From Thermoplasmata archaeon (lineage in GTDB: Archaea; Thermoplasmatota; Thermoplasmata; Lutacidiplasmatales; UBA184), in contig DAHXNZ010000006.1 of the NCBI GenBank assembly GCA_027365105.1, forward strand, positions 1 to 64,000: a DNA stretch of 64,000 nt, written 5' to 3'. Made by a program: the position numbers and the translations under genes. The notes beneath the pieces were generated by a model. The model searched no databases, had not been told where the DNA came from, and saw nothing but the letters and a program-made list of their open reading frames with translations. Positions 38,901 through 47,254 of the stretch are shown in pieces (positions within the stretch are counted from its first letter, which is position 1; every line of letters begins with the position of its first letter).

Positions 38901-41825
38901 CAGCGGGGTCAACGGGATCACTCCGAGGTCCACCGGAACCCCCAAATTGGCCGCGAGCAGGATCGTCGTCGGATAGTACCCGGACGGGGAGATCGTGAGG
39001 TTGTAGGTCCCGCTGGCGACGCTCCCATTGAAGAACCCGCCGGAGTTGGTTCCCGGGGTGAAGAGCACGCAGGAAAGGTTCGCCGCCGTACAGGCCTGGA
39101 TGGCTGCGGTGACGATCCCCGCCCCCGTCGTCGCGTCGACGACGCGCCCCGTGACCCACGACCCGGTCGTCGGGCTGGAAGGCGGCGAGGGGTGGGAGGC
39201 GAGCGCCGAGGCGGGGCGCCCGGCGACCGGAGCACCTCCCGCGGAGCTGCTGGTGGACCCGATCTGCGGGAGGACGAGGGTGGGGACCACCGTCGTGGCG
39301 TTCGCGGTGGTGTTGATGAGCGTCCAGTCGCTCAGGTACCCGCTCGATTGGGCCATGACGGTGAAGGTCGCCCCGGGGAGCCAGCCGCCGGGCAGGTAGC
39401 CCTCGTAGATCCCGTTCGAAGTGGTCAGGCCGGATCCGAGCTGGTTGTTGCAGGCCGCACCGTGGGACCACGAGGCCACGGTACAGTAGTCGATGCTGAC
39501 GTCGATCAGGCCGGTACCGTTGGGTGCCACCACCTTGCCCTCGGCAAGGGCCAGGGGGGTCAGCGGGATCGGGCCGGCTGTGTTGTTTCCCGGTAGCAGG
39601 TCGGCCCAGATGCTGTTGGGGGAGAAGCCGCCGGCCGAGGCCGTAATCGTCACCCAGCCCAAGGGGGCGGCAGAGATGTTGAAGGTACCGGTGGCGTTGG
39701 CCACACCGTCGGCGCACTGACTGACGGCGGAATGCACGGCGGCGGGGCAGACCTCGACGGCCGCAAATGGGATCGGCTCGGTTCCCCCGACGACGGTCAC
39801 ATTCCCGAGCAGGTTGGCCATGGCGGTCAGGTTGATTGTGCTGATATGGTCGTTGGTGGCATTCCAGAGCGGCAGCGGCTGGTTGGAAGAGTTGAAGCCG
39901 CTCCAGGGCACCGAAATCCAGGTGCCGTTAGAAGGGAAGCCGAGGGCAGTCACGGTCAGGCTGTCGGGGCCCGGTGGGGCAGGGACGCAGAAGGTATAGG
40001 GATAATTCGTACCGGCCCCGCATTCATCCGGAGATCGGCCCTTCGTAAAGGAGTAGACGGCCACGGTGGACGACTCTCGGGAGGCCGCGATCACGAAGAA
40101 GTCCTTCGGGAGCGTCGCTCCGCTCCCGGTAACCCCCACCGTACCAAGGACATAGTCCCCAACGATCAGGTTGACCGTCCCGACGTTGGTCAGTTCATCG
40201 GGAGTGGCATTGGCCCACGTTTCATTCCCATAGACCGGGACGTCACCGGGAATCGGCCAAGTCGGCTGAATTCCGCAGACCCCGGTCGTGTCGGGAACGA
40301 CCTTGATGTCGTTCCGCAGGGGGAAAGCGGCAAGGGCCACGGTGGAGCCCGGGCCCACGCATCCGCCCGTCAGGGTCGTTGTGACAGTCGTATTGTAGGT
40401 GTACGTCGACGGGTTCAGTACCGATATCCCCATCTGCACCCCGTCCAACGAGCTGATCGTGGCGTACCAGAGCCCGGTGGGGTAGCTGGTCGGGGTATTG
40501 AGCCCGACCTTGAGGATGATCCCGGCTTCCGGAATGAGGTTGATCCGGCAGTTGTTGGGCACACAGTAGGTGGATCCGGGTGAGGCGGACGCGAAACCGA
40601 TGTCGGTCTGGTTCAGAAGATAGCCCGGCGCCTCGGCCAGGACATAGTCGTACCCCGGAGGGCCCAGGGCCTGAACGGTGTTTCCCGACGTGGTCGGGGG
40701 TCCCTGGTTGCCGCACTCCCCCGAAAGCAACGAACAGACCGTCAGGGAAAGGGGGTCGTTATAGACCCCGTCGATCGCGGCGCCGGTGACGGCGTCATAG
40801 AACTGGGCCTTGACCACGACCAGGGGCTCCATGTACACCACCCCGATGTTCACCGTCTGACCCGCGAGCGCATAGACGTCGGTAAAGTTCACCGCGAAGT
40901 TGGGCCCGGGGCTGAAGGTGACCATGCTCGCCGCATCGGGAGGCACCGGCACGGTGAACGAACCATTGCCCGCCGTGGTGACCTCCGGCGTAGAGATGAG
41001 CACCGAGTCCCGGGTGGAACCCGTCACGCTGACGCCCGCGAGCGGCGTATGGGCCGCGTCGTCGGCCTGGACCGTACCGGTGATGATCCCATCCGGCAGC
41101 AGGTAGGTGGTCCCGGCCCAGACCGTCTGGTTGTTGGTGCAGGTCTGGTAGGTGAGGTTCTGGGCATACCAGGCCGCCGTGAACAGGATGTAGTCAACCC
41201 CGACCGGACAGGTCACGGAGAAGTAGCCGGTGGCGTTCGAGGTCGAGGGCGCACAGACGTTCTCGGGACAGGGCCCCGTGCCCCCTCCCCCGTTGCTGTA
41301 GGCTTGAATCGAGACCCCCGAAAGGCCCGAACCCCCCGCGCCCGAGGCGTTCACGTAGCCTTGGAACGTCCCGGTGAGATATTTGATGGTATTCGAGTCG
41401 CTCGAGAGGTTGGATGATTGAGCAGATCCTGAGGGAACCGTTCGGGGCGTGCTCGATGTGCCTCCGAGTTCCGAGGGAACCGACGGGTACGACCCGTTGA
41501 CCTGCTGTGGAATGCGGGAGAGGTTCGACCGCAGCTGACTGATGAGGGAAGGGGACATGGGCATTACGTTCGGCCCGCTCGGATCCGATCCCGGCAGTTG
41601 GGAGGAAGGTGACGTTCCGTGACTCGGCGCATGGGGCGCCGGCCCCTCGGCGGCTCCGATAGTGTTCGCCGGACTGGAGGGGGAGACCGCCCCCCCGGGG
41701 CTGCTGGCCGATACCGGGCCCCCGGCCGGCGAAAGGCCCCAGACGACCATGACGAGAACGACCGCCCATAGGAGCCAAGCGCGGGGCGTCCCAGTGACGG
41801 CGCGCCGTGCGAGTCCGGGTTTCAC
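35967..41825 (-). CDS. Giant surface protein (~1950 aa) with multiple carboxypeptidase-regulatory-like (beta-sandwich) repeats and C-terminal TM
   Basis: Repeats such as GTVQADDAAHTPLAGVSVTGSTRD...GNGSFTVPVPPDA, GRVVDATTGAGIVTAAIQACTAANLSC..GGFFNGSVASGTYNLTISPSGYYPT and GRVQNAVTGAPVANAIVSGC. C-terminal WIAAALGISAAAVGILGVLVWGRKI. GTG start at 41825 overlaps the upstream stop (GTGA); the longer ORF to 42320 is not supported as the start. Confidence 0.75.
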   Translation of the reverse strand: MKPGLARRAVTGTPRAWLLWAVVLVMVVWGLSPAGGPVSASSPGGAVSPSSPANTIGAAEGPAPHAPSHGTSPSSQLPGSDPSGPNVMPMSPSLISQLRSNLSRIPQQVNGSYPSVPSELGGTSSTPRTVPSGSAQSSNLSSDSNTIKYLTGTFQGYVNASGAGGSGLSGVSIQAYSNGGGGTGPCPENVCAPSTSNATGYFSVTCPVGVDYILFTAAWYAQNLTYQTCTNNQTVWAGTTYLLPDGIITGTVQADDAAHTPLAGVSVTGSTRDSVLISTPEVTTAGNGSFTVPVPPDAASMVTFSPGPNFAVNFTDVYALAGQTVNIGVVYMEPLVVVKAQFYDAVTGAAIDGVYNDPLSLTVCSLLSGECGNQGPPTTSGNTVQALGPPGYDYVLAEAPGYLLNQTDIGFASASPGSTYCVPNNCRINLIPEAGIILKVGLNTPTSYPTGLWYATISSLDGVQMGISVLNPSTYTYNTTVTTTLTGGCVGPGSTVALAAFPLRNDIKVVPDTTGVCGIQPTWPIPGDVPVYGNETWANATPDELTNVGTVNLIVGDYVLGTVGVTGSGATLPKDFFVIAASRESSTVAVYSFTKGRSPDECGAGTNYPYTFCVPAPPGPDSLTVTALGFPSNGTWISVPWSGFNSSNQPLPLWNATNDHISTINLTAMANLLGNVTVVGGTEPIPFAAVEVCPAAVHSAVSQCADGVANATGTFNISAAPLGWVTITASAGGFSPNSIWADLLPGNNTAGPIPLTPLALAEGKVVAPNGTGLIDVSIDYCTVASWSHGAACNNQLGSGLTTSNGIYEGYLPGGWLPGATFTVMAQSSGYLSDWTLINTTANATTVVPTLVLPQIGSTSSSAGGAPVAGRPASALASHPSPPSSPTTGSWVTGRVVDATTGAGIVTAAIQACTAANLSCVLFTPGTNSGGFFNGSVASGTYNLTISPSGYYPTTILLAANLGVPVDLGVIPLTPLNWVSGRAYINPWDTIQVVNPSSLANVSILMGPPSEAQVCTTGLTFCSNTAPVDSAGLFMVQTISGTYLTLTVIPTFLGGASSGAGGFVRNSTSFNASAPETNVTTPVPLDIFLAYLVTTVNNASYNASSGVFTQPVIWTSVSLTSHAGSGRNGQASGVTNGAGEIALYLAAGGAAALTLTVGDSQMYFPVTLHNLQAVSLATPNLTYTFPTVNLTAFGWAVATIVNSITGLPAQGVGLSSSFTTVAGLTVSTSGSANGGGYVNISAPVGLSVRFSIGGTGDYNNTTMVAEVRTGQTTYLNSTNGTGDLGLQPWGWVRSSELNYSTPGSYIGTIVDPVHDGAVAAASVSVQSSDPAYGITTALAANGLGEFMVDAPVGPADYLQVSAEGYLTNTTAHFAVLPGQMTVFRTINLTGEGVLAGLVIGEPSGLPVAGAAVTVCPANTTFSPECVTVTTNLSGVYWAAVAPGRVGITVTAVNYIGNYTEVVTVSSDRYLMAPPYEMQEYGLVTGSVIGLPIGLSLPNASISLCSPIGVPTGPCSFQYHTTPNGSFSLSVPAAQYVVAVSFPFYNSTYLPISLRPGEVLSLGSLFVQEYGIVLGRVQNAVTGAPVANAIVSGCPVLLWMSCDTPVRTTGAGLYRLSASSGRVDLSIAASGYQTGFARYSIQSGTTRTVPAMLLIPVSQEVTYSISGVVSRLNGTQRVALPGATVIFKVGNATAYSTTTNFLGHYQAQVLPGTYAVIFAQPGFLPVTTPLTVSGAVAGLDATLAPFLYLFQGQTIDGLSGSVLSNVSIMETSLTGPSATSGPGGQFSTELPNGTYVFAATAPNSSALYAPTIFQIVISGASVNRTVRLFPPLSSLGLDLRSSAGGGGPLTNASVLVYGTAVDGAAVSYSGRADALGSLTLSVYYGQYTIVVEAPGFYSISPGATVAAPTLSLNYTLTAVPSPAGSNSGAWIAAALGISAAAVGILGVLVWGRKI

Positions 41826-42205
41826 TGCATCCACCCCTTCAACGCCTGGAAAAGCAGGGAAGACCGTTCCCTTCGAGTGAGGTCGGTATGGGCCTTGGTC
41901 AAGTGAATCTCCAAGCTCTTTCGGGTAGCATAGGGGATTGAACAGGAAGGGCATGGGATTTGCGGCATGCTTCCCATATAGGCGACGCACATACACTTCA
42001 CGACATGACATGGCATGGGGGCGATGGACGAACCCCGGCCCAAGGGGAGCCGTCTCCGCTCGCTGCCGACCGCCACGTAATGACTGGATCGGACATGCCC
42101 ACAGATGAGGCACGTCCGATTCCGAGTCAACCCGTGTTCCTCGGGGTGGAGAATCGGTCCGACAGGGCCCGGACCCCAGGGAACGAAGTTCGCTGTTCGT
42201 GACAC
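41822..42205 (-). CDS. Small zinc-finger protein (CxxCGH ribbon-like module plus C2H2 finger)
   Basis: CLICGHVRSSHYVAVGSERRRLPLGRGSSIAPMPCHVVKCMCVAY then CPSCSIPYATRKSLEIHLTKAH (C-x2-C-x12-H-x4-H). The start is uncertain (GTG 42217, GTG 42205 or TTG further in); 42205 is 27 nt from a TATA-like aaatata. Confidence 0.65.
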   Translation of the reverse strand: MSRTANFVPWGPGPVGPILHPEEHGLTRNRTCLICGHVRSSHYVAVGSERRRLPLGRGSSIAPMPCHVVKCMCVAYMGSMPQIPCPSCSIPYATRKSLEIHLTKAHTDLTRRERSSLLFQALKGWMQ

Positions 42206-42228
42206 TGGAAGTCCCACACCACAGGAGC

Positions 42229-42235
42229 AAATATA
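42229..42235 (-). promoter_or_regulatory. TATA-like element for the zinc-finger/surface operon
   Basis: aaatata (tatattt on minus) centred ~27 nt upstream of GTG 42205. Confidence 0.45.
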
Positions 42236-42623
42236 CGCACTGTCCCCAGGGCAACAAATTGCATAGAAACAGTCGCAATGGAAACACCATCTCCCGGTAC
42301 CTCGCGCGAGACCAACTCACCGATCACCCGGAGACTTCCCGCCCAGATCCAAGCCTGTGACCCGACCCGCTCGGGGGTTTGTACCAGGGGGGTAGAAAAG
42401 GTTCGGACCCGGCGTTCCGTACGTGGGTTGTCGACCCGGGATGTCGCCGGGGCGTAGCTGGGCCGCCGGAGCGCTCGCGCAATGCGCTGGCTGACCAGGG
42501 CCGGCCCGGAGGCAGGCTTCTCTGGGCGGTCTTCGAAGCTCCCGAGCCCATCGTCCAGAGGCCTCCCCCTCGGACCTCCACCACCGACCCGACCCGCGCC
42601 CCGGGCCGGCCGCCACCCAAGCC

Positions 42624-42633
42624 AATATTAAAT
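42624..42633 (+). promoter_or_regulatory. TATA-like element upstream of the his operon leader
   Basis: aatattaaat in GC-rich context, ~31 nt upstream of ATG 42659. Confidence 0.5.
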
Positions 42634-42809
42634 AGGGCCGAGACTCCCGCGGGCCGCGATGCAGCCAGACCGCGTAGTGTGGGATTGCCATCACCTCCCG
42701 ACCCCGCCGACCGGCTGCGCCGGGACCTGTATCGATCGGTAAATCCGGGGCCGAGCTGCCCGAGGTTCACTCCTCGGACTCCGCTCCGGCAACCGCCGAT
42801 CGCCCGTGC

Positions 42810-43658
42810 CGGATCGCGGTCCCCAGCAAGGGGAGGATCGCCGCGGACGCCGCACGGTTGATCGAACGCACCGGTGGCCCCAGCGCTTCGGAGACGTCCC
42901 GCGCGTTGCTGACCCCGGCTCGGGCCGGAGATTTCGAGGTGCTGGGGGCGAATGCCTGGGACATCCCCCGCTTCGTGGCCGAGGGGTGGGCCGACCTGGG
43001 GATCACCGGCCGGGACATCCTGGCCGAAACGGGGGTCCGAGTCCGGGAACTCGCGGCGCTCCCCTTCGGCCACTGCCGGCTGGTCTTGGCTCTCCCCGCC
43101 GAGGGCGCGGCCGCCCGCCTCGAAGGGGTGCGCGCCGGGATCCGGCTCGCGACCTCCCACCCCCGCCTCACCCGACGGCTCCTCCGCGAGCGGGGGCTGG
43201 CCGCGACCGTGGTGGAACTGCACGGAGCGGTCGAGGCTGCGCCCGCCGCCGGTCTGGCGGACGGCATCGTCGATCTGGTCGCGACCGGGCGGACCCTCCG
43301 TGAGAACCGGCTCCGGCCGGTGGCGGAGCTGTTCGACTCGCAGGCGGTCCTGATCGGCCCCGACCCGCCCCGCGAGTTCGGCGCCCGGCTCGAACGGGAT
43401 CTGGTCGCTGCCGCCCGGGCCTTCGGCCTCCGGTTCGTCTCGGCCCGGGTGCCGCCCGGGGTCGGCCCGCTCGCCCTACCGACGGCAGGCCGCGAGAATT
43501 GGGTCGGGGTTTCCCTGGTCGCACTCGCCAATGCACCCGGAGTCCTCGGGTTCTCGGCGGCGGTGCCGGCCGAAGAGCTGGACCGGTGCGTCGAGATGCT
43601 CGAGCGGGGCGGAGCGCAGGAGATCCTCGTCCTTCCGGTCGATCGGGTGTTTCGATGA
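42810..43658 (+). CDS. hisG: ATP phosphoribosyltransferase, long form (start not resolved)
   Basis: RIAVPSKGRIAADAARLIERTGG...ADLGITGRDILAE...DLVATGRTLRENRL plus C-terminal ACT-like domain. The conserved N-terminus begins at 42810 with no ATG/GTG/TTG in frame; the ORF caller uses TTG 42858. Confidence 0.85.
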   Translation, partial: RIAVPSKGRIAADAARLIERTGGPSASETSRALLTPARAGDFEVLGANAWDIPRFVAEGWADLGITGRDILAETGVRVRELAALPFGHCRLVLALPAEGAAARLEGVRAGIRLATSHPRLTRRLLRERGLAATVVELHGAVEAAPAAGLADGIVDLVATGRTLRENRLRPVAELFDSQAVLIGPDPPREFGARLERDLVAAARAFGLRFVSARVPPGVGPLALPTAGRENWVGVSLVALANAPGVLGFSAAVPAEELDRCVEMLERGGAQEILVLPVDRVFR

Positions 43659-44962
43659 TCCCCGTACTGGACGGCCGGGGCCGACCCCCCGAGGAGCTCG
43701 GGCGGGCTCTCGAAGGCCGACGCCCCAAGATGCACGACGCCGCCCGGGTCGCGCGCCGGATCGTCGAGTCGGTCCGTCAGGGAGGGGATCCGGCGGTCGC
43801 GGACTGGCAGGAGCGGTTGGGCGGAGTGCGGCCCGAACCGCTCCGGCTGGATCGGCGGCAACTCCGGCAGGGACGACACCAGATCGACACCGCGCTCCTC
43901 GACGCCCTCGGCCGGGCCCACGAGCAGATCCGCCGGTTCCACGAGCGGCAGGCCCGCTCCGGCTTCGAGATCCGACTCGATCGGTCCGGCTCCCGGGCCG
44001 GGCAACGGTCGGTGCCCCTCGACCGGGCCGGGATCTACGTTCCCGGGGGACCGTACGGGTACCCCTCGACCGTCCTCATGGGGGCGGTCCCGGCCCGGCT
44101 GGCCGGGGTCCGGGAGATCGTGGTCGCGACCCCGCCGGCCCCCGGTTCGGCCGGCCCCCCGGCCCACGTCCTCGCGGCCGCCGACCTCGCGGGAGTCTCG
44201 GAGATCCTGGTCGCGGGAGGCGCCCAGGCGATTGCCGCCCTTGCCTACGGGACCGAAACGATCCGCCCCGTCGACCGGATCGTCGGCCCCGGCAACGCCT
44301 ACGTGACGGCGGCGAAGCTCATCTGCCAAGGCCGCACCGCGATCGACGGGATCGCGGGCCCGAGCGAGGTGGTCGTCCTCGCCGACACGAGCTGCCCCTC
44401 GGACTGGGTGGCGGCCGAGCTGATCGCCCAGGCGGAACACGCCCCGGACGCCTGGGGCGGCGCGGTACTGATCGGGGACCGGGCCGCGGAGGAGGTCCAG
44501 TCGGCCGTGGAGGGGCGCCTCCGGCGCCACCCCGAATCGCGCCGGGTCCGGGCGACGCTCCGGCGGTACGGATGGATCGTGACCGGTCTCGACCGGGAGG
44601 CGGCGATCGACCTCGCCAACCGGATCGCTCCGGAACACCTGGCGCTCGGGATCCGGCGGGCCCGCTCGGCCCTCGGGCGGATCCGGTCGGCGGGGTGCGT
44701 CTTTCTCGGCCCCCGGACGCCGGTCCCGATGGGCGACTACGGAGCGGCGACCAACCACATCCTGCCGACCCTGGGGTCCGCCCGGGCCCGGGGCGCGCTC
44801 GGGGTCGAGGACTTCCTCCGGACGATCAGCTACCTGGAGTTGGGTCCCCGCTACCTGGCCCGGCGGGCCGCCCCGGCGATCCGGCTCGCCCGGTCGGAAG
44901 GGTTCTGCGGTCACGCCGAGGCGATCGAGGCCCGTCAGCGACGGCGCCGGAGGGACCCATGA
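43655..44962 (+). CDS. hisD: Histidinol dehydrogenase
   Basis: IYVPGGPYGYPSTVLMGAVPARLAGV, VAGGAQAIAALAYGTETI, GPGNAYV, GPSEVVVLAD, EHLAL motifs. ATGA overlap with hisG. Confidence 0.95.
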   Translation: MIPVLDGRGRPPEELGRALEGRRPKMHDAARVARRIVESVRQGGDPAVADWQERLGGVRPEPLRLDRRQLRQGRHQIDTALLDALGRAHEQIRRFHERQARSGFEIRLDRSGSRAGQRSVPLDRAGIYVPGGPYGYPSTVLMGAVPARLAGVREIVVATPPAPGSAGPPAHVLAAADLAGVSEILVAGGAQAIAALAYGTETIRPVDRIVGPGNAYVTAAKLICQGRTAIDGIAGPSEVVVLADTSCPSDWVAAELIAQAEHAPDAWGGAVLIGDRAAEEVQSAVEGRLRRHPESRRVRATLRRYGWIVTGLDREAAIDLANRIAPEHLALGIRRARSALGRIRSAGCVFLGPRTPVPMGDYGAATNHILPTLGSARARGALGVEDFLRTISYLELGPRYLARRAAPAIRLARSEGFCGHAEAIEARQRRRRRDP

Positions 44963-45945
44963 GATCGTCTCCGACGGTCCGGCTCGACCTCAACACGGTG
45001 CCCCGGCTCAATACCGGCGCGCTCGATGCGGCCTGGCGGGCGAGCCCGCCCGACGTCCTCGCCCAGTACCCGGGTCCCGAGGAGCGGGCCCTCAAGCGGG
45101 CGATCGCCGGCCGGCTCGGGCTGCGGGCCGGGATGGTGGGGATCGGCCACGGATCCGACGAGCTGCTCGATCTCGCGGTCCGCGCCCTAGTCCCGTACGG
45201 TGGTTCGGCGGTCGGGATCGAACCCAGCTTTTCGATGTATCCCCGGTGCCTCGAGGCCCACGGGGGCCGGTTCGTGGGGATCCCCTGCCGACGGCGGCTG
45301 CCCGTCGACCAGTTGGCCCGGAGCCCGGCGGACCTGACCCTCCTCGCCTCCCCCAACAACCCGACCGGCACCGCCTTCTCGTTGGGTTCGCTCGAGCGGC
45401 TCCTCCAGCGCACCGACCGCCCGATGCTGCTCGACGAAGCGTATGCCGAGTTCGCCGGCCACGACGCGATCCCGCTCTTGGCCGACTACCCCCAGCTGCT
45501 GATCCTGCGCACCTTCTCGAAGGCGTACGGGCTGCCGGGGATCCGGGTCGGCTACGCCTTGGGCCGGCCCGCGCTGATTCGCCGGCTCGAGCGGCTGAGA
45601 GGACCCTACAGCGTTTCGACCTTCAGCCTCCGCGCCGCCCGGGCCGCCTGGGACGCGCCGGAGTACTGCCGGGACCGGATCCGGGAGGCCCGGACCGAGC
45701 GGCGCTGGCTCTTCCCCCGGCTCCGCGCGCAGGGCTGGCCGGTCGCGCCCTCGTCCGCCAACTTCCTCCTCCTCGGACCCGTGGCGTCGGCGGCCCCGCT
45801 CGCCGAGCGCCTGGAGGCGGCCGGACTTCGGGTACGGCGGCTGCCGCCGTTCCCGAGCCGCCCGGGGGAGCACCTCCGGGTCACGCTCGGGACCCGGGAG
45901 CAGAACCTCCGTCTCCTCGCCGAGCTCGGAGAGCACCGCCCATGA
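44959..45945 (+). CDS. hisC: Histidinol-phosphate aminotransferase
   Basis: PLP aminotransferase motifs (SPNNPTGT, DEAYAEF, TFSKAYGLPGIRVGY) and position between hisD and hisH. ATGA overlap. Confidence 0.93.
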   Translation: MRSSPTVRLDLNTVPRLNTGALDAAWRASPPDVLAQYPGPEERALKRAIAGRLGLRAGMVGIGHGSDELLDLAVRALVPYGGSAVGIEPSFSMYPRCLEAHGGRFVGIPCRRRLPVDQLARSPADLTLLASPNNPTGTAFSLGSLERLLQRTDRPMLLDEAYAEFAGHDAIPLLADYPQLLILRTFSKAYGLPGIRVGYALGRPALIRRLERLRGPYSVSTFSLRAARAAWDAPEYCRDRIREARTERRWLFPRLRAQGWPVAPSSANFLLLGPVASAAPLAERLEAAGLRVRRLPPFPSRPGEHLRVTLGTREQNLRLLAELGEHRP

Positions 45946-46550
45946 GCTCGGTCGCGATCGTCGATACCGGCGCCGGCAACTTCTTCGGCGTCCGGCGGGG
46001 GTTCCGGCAGATCGGGGTCCGGGCCCGGGTGACCCGGGATCGGGCGACGCTCCGGGCCGCCACGCTCGTGGTGATCCCGGGCGTGGCCTCCTTCTCCGCG
46101 ACCTGCCGGGGCCTTCGGGACCTCACCTCGCTGCTCCTCGACCGACACGACCGCGGCCGGGCGATCCTCGGGATCTGCGCGGGCTTCCAGGCCCTCGCCG
46201 AGCGGAGCGACGAGGGGGCGGGGCGGGGGTTGGGGCTCGTCCCGCAGCGCGTGCGGGCGCTGGGGACGGCCCGGTGCCCCCACATCGGCTGGAGCCGCCT
46301 CGTCCGGCGGACCGATCCGCTCCTCGACCGGCTCGGGACCGACGATCCGTGGGTGTTCTTTGCCCACTCGTATGCGCTGCCCGCGACGGGCCGGGGCATC
46401 CTCGCCTCGGCGGAGCACGATGGGGTGCGGTTTGCCGCCGCCGCCCGTTGGGGGGCGACGGTCGGGGTCCAGTTCCACCCCGAACTGAGCGGACCGGTCG
46501 GTCGACGATTCCTTTCCAACATGATGGCGTCCGCGGAGGGTACGGGATGA
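45942..46550 (+). CDS. hisH: Imidazole glycerol phosphate synthase glutaminase subunit
   Basis: VAIVDTGAGNF, GICAGFQAL (nucleophile Cys), VGVQFHPELSG. Confidence 0.95.
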   Translation: MSSVAIVDTGAGNFFGVRRGFRQIGVRARVTRDRATLRAATLVVIPGVASFSATCRGLRDLTSLLLDRHDRGRAILGICAGFQALAERSDEGAGRGLGLVPQRVRALGTARCPHIGWSRLVRRTDPLLDRLGTDDPWVFFAHSYALPATGRGILASAEHDGVRFAAAARWGATVGVQFHPELSGPVGRRFLSNMMASAEGTG

Positions 46551-47254
46551 GGGTCTACCCGGCGATCGATCTCTGGGGGGGCGAGGTCTGTTTCCTCGAT
46601 CCCGAACCGGGGCTTCCCCCGAGGCGGGTCAGTGCCGACCCGCTCCGCACCGCGCGGAGCTGGGCGGCCGCGGGGGCGGCCCGGATCCACCTGGTCGATC
46701 TGGACGCGGCCCTCGGTCGGGGGGACAACCACCGGGTGGTCCGAACGATCCTCGAAAGCGGCCTTGTCCCGGTCCAGGTCGGCGGAGGGGTCCGGGAGGA
46801 GGACCGGGTCGCCGAGCTCTTCGACCAGGGGGCCGAACGGGTGATCGTTTCGACCAGGGCGGTGCAGGATCCGGCCTGGCTCCAACGCGTGGCCCGGCGC
46901 TGGCCGGGTCGGATGATCCTCGGCCTCGATCGGAAGGGGGGCGAGACGCTCATCGCCGGTCGCACCGCGCGGGCCGGGCCCTCCTCGGGGTCGGCCGGCC
47001 CTGTCGGGGCCGGCCGGCCGCTCGGCGGGATCCTGGTGACGAATGTGGACGCCGAGGGCCGGGCGGCCGGGGTCGGAGCGGTCATGCCGGTACCCGAGGG
47101 TCCGACCGAGCCGGAGTGGATCGCGGCCGGCGGGGTGAGCTGCCGGGCCGATCTCGCCACCCTGCAGGCCGCCGGATATGCCTCGGCCGTCGTGGGGATC
47201 GCGGCCTACCGGGACCCGGCGCGGTGGACCCGGGGCGGGGAGGAGCTTCCGTGA
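46547..47254 (+). CDS. hisA: ProFAR isomerase
   Basis: MRVYPAIDLWGGEVCFL, HLVDLDAALG, VQVGGGVREEDRV, (beta/alpha)8 pattern, operon context. Confidence 0.9.
   Translation: MRVYPAIDLWGGEVCFLDPEPGLPPRRVSADPLRTARSWAAAGAARIHLVDLDAALGRGDNHRVVRTILESGLVPVQVGGGVREEDRVAELFDQGAERVIVSTRAVQDPAWLQRVARRWPGRMILGLDRKGGETLIAGRTARAGPSSGSAGPVGAGRPLGGILVTNVDAEGRAAGVGAVMPVPEGPTEPEWIAAGGVSCRADLATLQAAGYASAVVGIAAYRDPARWTRGGEELP

Noticed and set aside
35967-42320. Taking the full 2117-aa ORF as the surface protein
   Set aside because: The signal-like segment (RAWLLWAVVLVMVVWGL) lies ~170 aa in, GTG 41825 overlaps the stop of the zinc-finger ORF (GTGA), and the upstream extension is antisense-like, low-information sequence.
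42440-42620. Possible tRNA-like sequence (gccggggcgtagctgggccgccggagcgc)
   Set aside because: D-arm-like string present, but no proper anticodon loop (no U33), no TTC-R-A T-arm with paired stem and no matching acceptor strand.
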